DNA from: a virus
Length of the DNA stretch: 64,000 nucleotides
Strand: one strand, 5' to 3'
Virus record (IMG/VR): IMGVR_UViG_3300015371_000003
Location: 52,230-116,229 of that record
This document shows, one piece after another, positions 8,274 through 15,935 of the stretch; positions within the stretch are counted from its first letter, which is position 1, and the number at the start of each line of letters is the position of its first letter. Both the position numbers and the translations under genes were made by a program. The notes beneath the pieces were generated by a model. It saw only the letters and a program-made list of their open reading frames with translations, ran no database searches and was not told the origin of the DNA.

Positions 8274-10082
8274 ATGCGGTCGTACCGAGACATTCTCCGG
8301 GGGGCATTGCGTTACGTCCACATCCTCAAGTGGGATGAGTCTAAAATTCACCGTAATCCTGCCGGGAGTCCGGGTAGTTCCGGGGGGCAGTTTGCGAAGA
8401 TGGGGATGCGGGGGAGTGCGTATGGCACGGCTCCGGTGCCCTCCTCTGAAGCTATTGCCCGTATGCCAAGTGGGGCACCGGAAGCGATGGCCCACATGCG
8501 ACGGGCGGGCCTGATCGCACAGCAGGATCGGGAGAAGTATCAGGAATTAGCCGCAGCGGAATCCCAAGCGGTGCGTCAAGGCGGCGGCGTGGCCGGATGG
8601 CGGTCGAGGGATAAAGCCGCAGAGCGGTACAAGGATGTGCTGATCAACCGCCCCCGTGCGGAGAATTTCGAACCACCTCCTCCCCCACCCCCAGAACCCA
8701 CACCAGTACTCACGTCTGGCAGTGCCACCAGTGTCGTGAAGAAATTGGGCGGCAGTTCGAATGCCTGCTACGTCGTCCAGATGGAGGATGGTTCCAAAGC
8801 CTTCTTCAAACCGGAAGCCGGGGAGACGTGGGAAGCCGGGTTCTGCAACAACGACATTTCCACCTACATCACCAATAAAGACTTTTCACTGGCGGAGCGG
8901 GAAGCCACCGCACATGAAGTGTCTATCGCGTTGGGGTTTGGGGAGTTGGTGCCGGAAACCCATCTCCGTGAACACTTCGACGTGCCGGGGATCGATCTAG
9001 CCACCGATGATGAATCCGGCGGCGGTTACGATGAAGACTACGTGCGGAGCCTCTACAACCAGTACCATGAAAAAGCCCAAGAAAAGGCTTTTGATGAGGC
9101 TGGTGAGGAGATGGCGAATCAGTACTATGATGCTCAGCAGGAGCATTTGAGGGATGTCAAGAATCGCGCCGAGGAAATGACGGATATCTGGAATGAGGTA
9201 ATTAAGGAATTTCCAGATGGTCCGGACTACGGATCACAGTCGGCGTTGCAAGAACATCCTCGTCTCCCGCTTGGGTCACAGCACTTCAGCCGCCCCCCGC
9301 AGGTCGGGGTGGTTGATCCACTGGACGTGTTGAAAGAAGCGGATGTGGACATCTCGGCGGCGATGAACAATGAGGAGCGAGAACGGGTTGCGGACGTGTT
9401 CCGTGATCGGTTGAAAGCCGGTCATCAGGAACTAGGCGATGTGGACGAGGAAGCCGCCAAAGACGATCTGGATCGGGATCAGTGGTACGAGGATCACCAA
9501 AATACCGAGGCACGGTTAATCGAAAGCAAAATTCAGTCGTTTGATTCGTGGCGGCATAGTCAGGGTTACGACAGCGGCGATCAAGGAGGGGGCGGCAACG
9601 TCTTCAAGAATTCCGAGGCTCCTCATCCTCACGGCGGATCCCTGCAACGGTGGTTAAACAGCGGAGGCCGCGATGGGGATATGACCCATGAGGAGGCCAC
9701 GCAATTTGCGGTGCTCGATTATGTGTTGGGCACGATGGATCGGCACGGCAACAACATCATGTTCTCCGGTGGGAAAGCCTACGCCATTGATAACGGTTAT
9801 GCCTTCCCCGGCCCGGATACGCCCGATGGGTTTACTTACCGGTCAGATGCCGTACGGGAGTGGATGGGGGATGACCAACACCGCGAAGTCCCCGAAAGCA
9901 CCCGGAATGAAATCTTGGGAGCGATGAATCGGACGGACTGGAAAGCCTTGGTAGACCGTCACCCGAGCATGAGCCGGGAAGAACGGCAGTCGTTTCTGGA
10001 CCGGGTGGACAAGATGAAAGAAGCCCTGTCCTACGCCGAGGGGTTGTCCACCCTCTGGCATGACCAGCAATTGATGTATTGA
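8274..10082 (+). CDS. Tagged HipA/PI-kinase-like protein, virion cargo candidate
   Basis: 602 residues. The long tag variant begins at residue 20 (LKWDESKIHRNP...GSSGGQF). After a Pro-rich linker (about 138-150), a kinase-like domain begins: an ATP-lobe strand KAFFKPEAGE near residue 180, a catalytic-loop pattern DYVLGTMDRHGNN with H491 and N494, and a metal-binding D506 in AIDNG. This HxxN...D layout is that of HipA, FAM20 and phosphatidylinositol-kinase-like enzymes. A large charged helical insertion (about 245-420) separates the lobes. The substrate is unknown; the HipA relationship makes a host translation or regulatory target plausible. A 14-bp palindrome lies just upstream of its ribosome binding site. 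Confidence 0.7.
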   Translation: MRSYRDILRGALRYVHILKWDESKIHRNPAGSPGSSGGQFAKMGMRGSAYGTAPVPSSEAIARMPSGAPEAMAHMRRAGLIAQQDREKYQELAAAESQAVRQGGGVAGWRSRDKAAERYKDVLINRPRAENFEPPPPPPPEPTPVLTSGSATSVVKKLGGSSNACYVVQMEDGSKAFFKPEAGETWEAGFCNNDISTYITNKDFSLAEREATAHEVSIALGFGELVPETHLREHFDVPGIDLATDDESGGGYDEDYVRSLYNQYHEKAQEKAFDEAGEEMANQYYDAQQEHLRDVKNRAEEMTDIWNEVIKEFPDGPDYGSQSALQEHPRLPLGSQHFSRPPQVGVVDPLDVLKEADVDISAAMNNEERERVADVFRDRLKAGHQELGDVDEEAAKDDLDRDQWYEDHQNTEARLIESKIQSFDSWRHSQGYDSGDQGGGGNVFKNSEAPHPHGGSLQRWLNSGGRDGDMTHEEATQFAVLDYVLGTMDRHGNNIMFSGGKAYAIDNGYAFPGPDTPDGFTYRSDAVREWMGDDQHREVPESTRNEILGAMNRTDWKALVDRHPSMSREERQSFLDRVDKMKEALSYAEGLSTLWHDQQLMY

Positions 10083-10085
10083 AAC

Positions 10086-10114
10086 TTGACATATCCACCA
10101 TTTGGTGGTAAACT
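10086..10114 (+). promoter_or_regulatory. Strong sigma-70-type promoter with palindromic spacer
   Basis: TTGACA (10086-10091) and TAAACT (10109-10114) with exactly 17 bp between them. The spacer contains CCACCA-TT-TGGTGG, a 6+6 inverted repeat, in the ideal place for a repressor operator. It lies between the kinase gene and the small gene at 10135. Confidence 0.8.
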
Positions 10115-10134
10115 TACTACATGGGGGGTGTGTG

Positions 10135-10359
10135 ATGCACGTGGAATTGCTGGATGTTTCGTCAGGAAATGAGGAAGTGTACGGCACCGTCCGGATGGAC
10201 AACGGACAGGTGGTAGTCGAAGGGGACGTGCCCGCCCGTGTCAAACGAGATATCGAATTCGAGCGGCGGCACACCGATGTCGGGGACGAAGCGTTTCTTC
10301 TGCGCCTTGAACAGCGGGTGTTCACAGGCCGGTATCTGCGGGCGCGATTCGTGAAATAA
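10135..10359 (+). CDS. 74-residue hypothetical protein
   Basis: ATG at 10135 follows GGGGGG-TGTGTG and is 20 bp downstream of the promoter at 10086, so it is the first gene of that transcript. The product is predicted beta-rich and charged, with no cysteine clusters or membrane segment. No family recognised. As the first product of a dedicated promoter with a built-in operator it could be a regulator, but no helix-turn-helix is evident. Confidence 0.6.
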   Translation: MHVELLDVSSGNEEVYGTVRMDNGQVVVEGDVPARVKRDIEFERRHTDVGDEAFLLRLEQRVFTGRYLRARFVK

Positions 10360-10365
10360 TCCCCC

Positions 10366-13300
10366 ATGCTCCGTATCCACCCGCCGAAGGTGCAACCCAT
10401 TGCACCCTCCCTTCTTGAAGTCCTGAAGTTTGATCCGAGTGAACCTCGTGATCCTCACGGACGATGGACGACTTTCGGCGCGTCCATTCGAGTTGGGGAC
10501 CGAGAGATTGCCGTAGTCAAACCAGCCCGCGCCAGAGACGATCAACTGGTCCCCCTGAACGTCGTCGCATTTGATACCGAATTTCAGCGGGAGCAGGGGT
10601 TTTATCTGGGCGTCGGTGGAATTGGGGGGATCGGCACCCGCTACCAACGTTTCGGGGACTTCATTGCCTCTCATGACAGCATCGAAGCGGCGGAAGTGTC
10701 CGTGCAGGAGAACGGGCGCGTGGGTTTCACCAACGGACGCCACCGGTATGCGTGGCTCCGTGATCAAGGATTGACCACCATTCCCGTAGCCATGACCCCG
10801 GAGTCAGTCAGGAACGCCAAGAAGCATGGGTATCTGGCGGCGGTCAAGCTGGCGTGGGATGAGAGCCAACCTCGTGACGCTAAAGGACGGTGGGCAAAAG
10901 GATCAGCAGAACCTCCACCAGTCGGTCCACGTATTGGATTTGTGGGGCCGGATGGGAAGGAGCATGTTGGACGTAAGACGGGGGGATTAGGAGGGTATTC
11001 CGAAGATCACACGGACACGGCTCGCCGGTTACTAGATAAGGAATACTCCACGGCACTGAGTCAGGCGCAAGCACGTGGTGGGGATTACCCAAATGCCATT
11101 CGTTTGATGTTGGAACAAGGAGCCATTCGGTATTGGGTGCGGAACGGGGAGATTGCGCTGCATTTTCAAGCAGGCCACCCAAAGACCGTCGAACACGTCA
11201 TTCAATTTCTGCATGACAATTTTCAGGATGGGGATCGCATTTATATCGACATCGAAGGGGCCGAACCGCATGTGCATTTTTTCGATAATGTCGGAGCCGC
11301 GAATCGTACTATTCGTCAGACAAAGCCACTCAAGAAGGTGGCGCAAGAGCATTCCTACGGCAACACCCAGATTCAAATTGCTCCGACCAGTGCCGCCGCA
11401 CTTTCTCTGAATATGGCCCGTGCTGCCATCCGCGATGAACATTGCATGGCAACCGGCAAGGATGTGGATCCGAACCATGTGACGGTGCGCTTCGGCCTCC
11501 TGAACGATGATCTGGATGGTCTGCGGTCGTTTATTGTCCGTCAACAGTCCTTCGAAGCTGAGGTCGGAGAGATTGAACTATTCCCGGCCAGTGAGCACAG
11601 CGATGGAGCCGTGCCCGTCGTGGCCCGCATCGTCAGTCCCGAGTTGCATGCCATCGAAGCGGAGATAGGGCAGTATGCCGACTTCAAGGATAAGAATTTC
11701 CCCGAGTACAAACCCCATTGCACCCTTGCCTACGTCCACCCGGACAAAGCGGATTACTACCGTGATCTGTTCGTCAACGGATCGTTCGTGGTGCAGAGCA
11801 TTACCATCAGTCATGCCTCCGGGGTGCAGGAGACGATCCCCTTCGGGATGGCCCAGAAGTGGGACGTGACGAAGCGGGATGGCAAGAGCACCCGCTTTCA
11901 TAATCGTCCGCATTGGGCCGAGAGCCTACACCCACGTCAGCCTGCGGGATCTTCTCGCGGCGGCGAATTCATGTCCACGTTGCATGGTCCTAGAGATGCG
12001 TTGGATTCTCTGCTCAACAAAGAGAAGAACGTCAGCATTGACCGGAATGATGTCCGTCGCTTTCTCGAATTAGCCGGGGAGCAACTGGAAGATCCGGACC
12101 TCACCGATTTGCAAGTCGAGGGGATGGAGATTTTTGGGGGCAATGGTCTGGGCATCAAACGTGATCAGATGCCGCAGATTCCCCGTGAGCATCGGCAACG
12201 ATTTTTGAGAGAGTTGGTGGCGGCGGGTGTCAAGATTACGGAGGAGTCCGTCGATCCCCTCACCCTGAAACCCACCCAGAAGGAAATCTCCGCCCGCCGG
12301 GTGATGGAGAAGATTACCAAGTACGAAACCAAGAACAAAGCCTTTCCTCCCCTCCTCGTCTCTCTGGATGACCGAGTATTAGACGGCCATCATCATTGGG
12401 GCATGATGGCGGCATTTGCGCTGGATGTACCGGAGGCCAAGGTGCCCATCTTCCGGTTGCACATCAAGACCAAAGCCGCCTTGTCCATGATGCACGCTTA
12501 CATGCGAAAGCACCACATCAAGCGGGCGTCGATTACCGGGGAGAAGATTGCAGCGGATCCAGTCACAGGACGCTACGTTACACCTTTCGTCTCTTTCGAA
12601 AAACAAGGCGATGAACAACTCCGGATGATCGCCAGTCTCAATTCCAGCCGGTTGGCGACGTGGGGATTCACGGCAGAGGCCGAAGTCTTGGGGATGGCCC
12701 GGTACAAGTTGACCGCTGTACTGGACGGTCGCACCAGCAAATTCTGCCGGATGATCAACGGACATATCTTCGACGTGCCGGATGCCCGCCGCAAGGTGAT
12801 CGAAGCCCTGAACGTCCAAGACCCGAACGACTTGAAGACGGTGCAGCCGTGGCCCAAGCAAACCAAGGAGGCGATGGCTGAGTACGCCAAGATGAGTCCA
12901 CAGGATTTTGTGGATCGGGGACTGCACATTCCTCCGTATCATCCCCACTGCCGCACGCTCCTCCGCCATGTGCAATCAAGTGCAGGGAAAGCCACCGAAC
13001 CTCCGGTCCCCACCCTCCCTGATGACACCGAGGTGTTCCATCCGATCACCCAAGCGGACTTGAAAGAGTTGGGGGTGGAGGCCACGCCCGAAGAAGTTGC
13101 GTGGTGGAACAGTCAGATTGGGATGAGTCCCACGGAGTTGATCGCCAAGCTCACCGGCATGCCGCCCCAAGAAATTCTGACCAAGGGCAAAGGCATCGGA
13201 GCCAATCCTATTCGCTTCGATGAGGGGGGCGCGGGGAACATCGGCGTCCGAGCCAGAGGCGAACTACCGAGCGGCGTGGAATTCGCCATGGGCGCGATTC

Positions 13301-13773
13301 TCGATCCGTTCACAGGCATTTTCTACTTGTCAGAAGCCGCACTGGAAGTCGGAACACCAGCGGCAGAAATCTCGTTTCTCAAGAATCTGTTCTCGGAGAT
13401 GATCAATACCGGCCTTCGCACGTCAGCGACCGAAGTGGCGGTGGGCGTGGCCGGGAATGCGGCGTATTATGCGAAACTCGGTTTCCTCCCCGATGATTTG
13501 GAGTGGGAGACGCTACGCACGCATACGTTGACGGAGCTAGAGAGCGGTGGATTGCAGGAGATGTTTCAGTCCTTGGCCCCGCTGGATCAGGAACTGGTGA
13601 AGCATCTGTTGCAGGATCAATCCGCGTCAGCCCTTTCCGCATTGGTGGATCTGCCATTCACCTACGAAGGCCGTACATTCGGAGAGTGGATGCTGGAAGA
13701 TGCGGGCGGGACGTGGGGATTGGATCTGACGGATGAGGCGGTAGTGAACCAAGCGAAAGCCTACCTGTCATGA
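10366..13773 (+). CDS. Giant polyvalent head protein: ParB-like, 2H phosphoesterase, minor-head C-domain, GNAT-like
   Basis: 1135 residues with at least six modules. Tag 1 is near residue 22 (KFDPSEPRDPHGRW). A ParB/sulfiredoxin-like domain carries NGRHRY at 123-128. Tag 2 starts at 164 (WDESQPRDAKGRW). After an unassigned domain comes a 2H phosphoesterase with HVT at 371 and HCT at 451. Long tag 3 starts near 517. A second ParB-like domain has DGHHHW at 673-678. Residues about 745-875 match the C-terminal half of SPP1 gp7/Mu gpF minor head proteins (VLDGRTSKFCRMINGHIF ... PPYHPHCRTLLRHV). The end (about 955-1045) looks GNAT-like, with GNAAYYAKLGF. It is probably a virion component delivering several enzymes. 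Confidence 0.75.
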   Translation: MLRIHPPKVQPIAPSLLEVLKFDPSEPRDPHGRWTTFGASIRVGDREIAVVKPARARDDQLVPLNVVAFDTEFQREQGFYLGVGGIGGIGTRYQRFGDFIASHDSIEAAEVSVQENGRVGFTNGRHRYAWLRDQGLTTIPVAMTPESVRNAKKHGYLAAVKLAWDESQPRDAKGRWAKGSAEPPPVGPRIGFVGPDGKEHVGRKTGGLGGYSEDHTDTARRLLDKEYSTALSQAQARGGDYPNAIRLMLEQGAIRYWVRNGEIALHFQAGHPKTVEHVIQFLHDNFQDGDRIYIDIEGAEPHVHFFDNVGAANRTIRQTKPLKKVAQEHSYGNTQIQIAPTSAAALSLNMARAAIRDEHCMATGKDVDPNHVTVRFGLLNDDLDGLRSFIVRQQSFEAEVGEIELFPASEHSDGAVPVVARIVSPELHAIEAEIGQYADFKDKNFPEYKPHCTLAYVHPDKADYYRDLFVNGSFVVQSITISHASGVQETIPFGMAQKWDVTKRDGKSTRFHNRPHWAESLHPRQPAGSSRGGEFMSTLHGPRDALDSLLNKEKNVSIDRNDVRRFLELAGEQLEDPDLTDLQVEGMEIFGGNGLGIKRDQMPQIPREHRQRFLRELVAAGVKITEESVDPLTLKPTQKEISARRVMEKITKYETKNKAFPPLLVSLDDRVLDGHHHWGMMAAFALDVPEAKVPIFRLHIKTKAALSMMHAYMRKHHIKRASITGEKIAADPVTGRYVTPFVSFEKQGDEQLRMIASLNSSRLATWGFTAEAEVLGMARYKLTAVLDGRTSKFCRMINGHIFDVPDARRKVIEALNVQDPNDLKTVQPWPKQTKEAMAEYAKMSPQDFVDRGLHIPPYHPHCRTLLRHVQSSAGKATEPPVPTLPDDTEVFHPITQADLKELGVEATPEEVAWWNSQIGMSPTELIAKLTGMPPQEILTKGKGIGANPIRFDEGGAGNIGVRARGELPSGVEFAMGAILDPFTGIFYLSEAALEVGTPAAEISFLKNLFSEMINTGLRTSATEVAVGVAGNAAYYAKLGFLPDDLEWETLRTHTLTELESGGLQEMFQSLAPLDQELVKHLLQDQSASALSALVDLPFTYEGRTFGEWMLEDAGGTWGLDLTDEAVVNQAKAYLS
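10391..10404. repeat. 14-bp palindrome copy 5
   Basis: TGCAACCCATTGCA with flanking GG/CC, in the first codons of the giant head gene (V-Q-P-I-A). Confidence 0.7.
12971..12984. repeat. 14-bp palindrome copy 6
   Basis: TGCAATCAAGTGCA within the giant head gene (V-Q-S-S-A). Confidence 0.65.
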
Positions 13774-13946
13774 TCAAAGTGAAACCGATTACTTCCCACC
13801 GAGCAGGACCGGCCATCAAACCACTGGTGACGGTGCCTGCCAAGCCTCCGATGGTGAAGCGGTCCTATCAGCAATTGGTCACGCGACAGAACGTCCCTCC
13901 CGAGAGAGCCATATCTCTCCTGTTGAGCTTGCCTAGAGAAAAATAG
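13770..13946 (+). CDS. 58-residue basic hypothetical protein
   Basis: ATG at 13770 overlaps the stop of the giant head protein (ATGA) and the frame runs to TAG 13944-13946. The product is Pro/Lys-rich in its first half and then has a short helix (ERAISLLLSLPREK). Translational coupling to the preceding gene supports it. No function suggested. Confidence 0.55.
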   Translation: MIKVKPITSHRAGPAIKPLVTVPAKPPMVKRSYQQLVTRQNVPPERAISLLLSLPREK

Positions 13947-13975
13947 TTGTTGCCTCTCAACCGGTCCTGTAAAAT
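13947..13975 (+). promoter_or_regulatory. Candidate promoter upstream of the tagged small genes
   Basis: TTGTTG and TAAAAT with a 17-bp spacer. Copy 7 of the dispersed palindrome (13980-13993) begins 5 bp after the -10 element, where a bound protein would block initiation. Confidence 0.4.
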
Positions 13976-13979
13976 AACG

Positions 13980-13993
13980 TGCAATCAGTTGCA
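13980..13993. repeat. 14-bp palindrome copy 7
   Basis: TGCAATCAGTTGCA, extended by G/C on both sides, between a -10 box and a ribosome binding site. Confidence 0.75.
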
Positions 13994-14007
13994 CCGGGAG
14001 AGCCACC

Positions 14008-14526
14008 ATGCCCCTACATACGACCGGATTGACTTCGCGGCACGACCTCGATCATCCGGACGAGAAACCTCCTGCGAAGGCCGATCCGCTGCCCTATGAA
14101 CGGGTGTTGAAGTTCAACCCCAATCATGGGCCGGATGGCCGGTTCACCTCCGGCGGTGGAGGCCGCAGAGGTGGGACGGAAGGTCCACCGCGAGTGGGAG
14201 CCTTCGGGCAGAAGCTGTCTCCGGCGGAGGTTGAGTTTCGGGTTTCTCGCCCGAAAACATATCAAGATCGATTGAAAGGTTCAGCGGCACGAGCCGCGAA
14301 TGATGCGAGGCTGGATCGACAGCAGGCGGAAGTCGCCCGTCAGCAACAAGAATCTCTCGCAGAAGCAACAAGAATTATTTCTGGAGTGACCTATGCCTCA
14401 GCGGGGCGTCAAGCATCGGCCCGCCAGATGCTGAGCAATGCGAGTCTTGCGACTCGTGCGACGACTACCACGCACACGGGTTCGATGGTCGGAGGTGTTC
14501 CCACCAAGCGATCCACTTTCAGCTAA
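14008..14526 (+). CDS. Tagged low-complexity protein without recognisable enzyme domain
   Basis: 172 residues. A degenerate tag starts near residue 34 (LKFNPNHGPDGRFTSGGG). The rest is Gly-rich, then helical and Gln/Ala/Arg-rich, ending in a Ser/Thr-rich tail. No catalytic motif is visible. It fits the block as a carrier of the tag alone, either a structural filler or a decayed cargo gene. The ATG at 14008 has GGGAGAG upstream. Confidence 0.6.
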   Translation: MPLHTTGLTSRHDLDHPDEKPPAKADPLPYERVLKFNPNHGPDGRFTSGGGGRRGGTEGPPRVGAFGQKLSPAEVEFRVSRPKTYQDRLKGSAARAANDARLDRQQAEVARQQQESLAEATRIISGVTYASAGRQASARQMLSNASLATRATTTTHTGSMVGGVPTKRSTFS

Positions 14527-14538
14527 GGGATTCGGGTC

Positions 14539-14844
14539 ATGCCCATCACTTCCGGGTTTACTACCCGTGCCGCCGCCGCCGAGAAAGGCGAAGGCCATAT
14601 CCACACGGATAAGTGGCATCGCTGTATTGAGCACGTGAAAGGCAAAAGCAGCGGCGTCGATCCCTATGCGGTGTGTACCCACAGCATCGGATATGCGGGA
14701 TCGGTCAATCCTGAACATCGGACGGAAGGACGCCATGCGTCCGCGAATCCCAAGCGGTTCAAGACCAAAGAAGGCCAGCGAAGTGCCCGTGCCCGTGAGA
14801 AAGCCGCGAAACAGTCCTATGCGGAAGTCCTGAAGTTCAAATAG
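14539..14844 (+). CDS. Small His/Cys protein ending exactly where the tag would begin
   Basis: 101 residues. The first ten residues (MPITSGFTTR) are nearly identical to those of the next gene product (MPITEGFTTR). A HxHTDKWHRC...YAVC stretch around residues 22-47 could bind metal. The C-terminus is basic and ends with EVLKFK-stop, matching the (V)LKF that opens the tag in neighbouring proteins. It may be a truncated relative that lost tag and cargo domain, or a free-standing N-terminal module. Confidence 0.6.
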   Translation: MPITSGFTTRAAAAEKGEGHIHTDKWHRCIEHVKGKSSGVDPYAVCTHSIGYAGSVNPEHRTEGRHASANPKRFKTKEGQRSARAREKAAKQSYAEVLKFK

Positions 14845-14847
14845 TCC

Positions 14848-15924
14848 ATGCCGATTACGGAAGGCTTTACCACACGGGGGATGGTCGCCAAAAGTGGCTA
14901 CTCGTGTGTCGGTCCCCCCAAGCAAGGGCACATGGAGAAGCGGGGGCACCAGAAGAAACGGAAAGCCGCCTCCTATCTGGGGGTGTTGAAGTTTGATGAA
15001 AGTGCGGTCAATCGCCAACCAGCGGGTGCTCCCGGTAGCAAAGGCGGAGAATTCGCCCCGAAAGGTCAAGGATTTAAGGGGAGTACCGGCAGCAGAACTG
15101 GTAAAGATTTGACGCCCGCTCAGCGAGCCATGCAGCGGACGTTGAAGGAACAGAGCCGCAAGCGCATCCATAAAGTGGACACCCCCGAACAAGGGGTGGC
15201 GCTGATTCTCAAGGGCGAACGGGTGGAATTACGGGACACCAAAGATGTTCACACGGTCCTCAAAGAACTAGGCGAGATGGCGATCAAAGCCAAGGAAGCC
15301 TGTGGCGGGAAGGAACCGTGTGAAGGCGTCCCCAATTTCGATCCCTGTCTGGTGACGGTCAAAGGCACCAGCTTGTTTTGCTCTGAAAAACTCAAAACGA
15401 AAGAATTTCCTCACGGGATTCCGCGTATTGAGATGCCGCAGTTCAAGTCCAAGAATCCCGTGCCGGGGAGCGAAGCCGATAAACTGCCCCGTGATGCCAA
15501 CGGAGAAGTGGATGCTACGGATGCGTTTCTCAAGCATCTGGATGAAGCAGGTGTGAAAACAAATTCGTATGACACCGTGCTTGCCCGCAAATTGAAGGCG
15601 AGTCAGGCGGAGATGGAAGGCGCGAAAGTCGCCGCCATGATGCTGTCGTCACGGGATCCCAAGAAAGCCCGTATTGTGGTGTCGGCAGACAACTACGTGG
15701 TGGATGGGCACCACACGTGGGCCGCGTCGGTGGGCCGGGATGCTGAGGACGGCAATCTGGACAACGACAAAGAAATGGAAGTGGTCCGGATCAATCTGCC
15801 GATGTCCGACATCTATCAGTTGGCGGTGGAGTGGACCAAGACTTTTGGCATGCCGCAAGCCGGTATCAAAAAGCGTGATTGGTTGAGGGCTGTGCTCACC
15901 TTCGGGCAGGCGTCTCTCAACTGA
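14848..15924 (+). CDS. Tagged ParB-like domain protein
   Basis: 358 residues. Order: N-terminal MPITEGFTTR leader shared with the preceding gene product, basic linker, long tag variant from residue 47 (LKFDESAVNRQPAGAP...KGGEF), an unassigned cysteine-bearing region (about 145-190), then a ParB-like domain with VVDGHHTWAA around residue 286. The DGHHxW motif matches the second ParB-like domain of the giant head protein, so the two are intragenomic paralogues attached to different partners. ParB/sulfiredoxin-like folds can be nucleases, CTPases or kinases; which applies here is unknown. Confidence 0.65.
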   Translation: MPITEGFTTRGMVAKSGYSCVGPPKQGHMEKRGHQKKRKAASYLGVLKFDESAVNRQPAGAPGSKGGEFAPKGQGFKGSTGSRTGKDLTPAQRAMQRTLKEQSRKRIHKVDTPEQGVALILKGERVELRDTKDVHTVLKELGEMAIKAKEACGGKEPCEGVPNFDPCLVTVKGTSLFCSEKLKTKEFPHGIPRIEMPQFKSKNPVPGSEADKLPRDANGEVDATDAFLKHLDEAGVKTNSYDTVLARKLKASQAEMEGAKVAAMMLSSRDPKKARIVVSADNYVVDGHHTWAASVGRDAEDGNLDNDKEMEVVRINLPMSDIYQLAVEWTKTFGMPQAGIKKRDWLRAVLTFGQASLN

Positions 15925-15935
15925 ATGGAGAGCCT

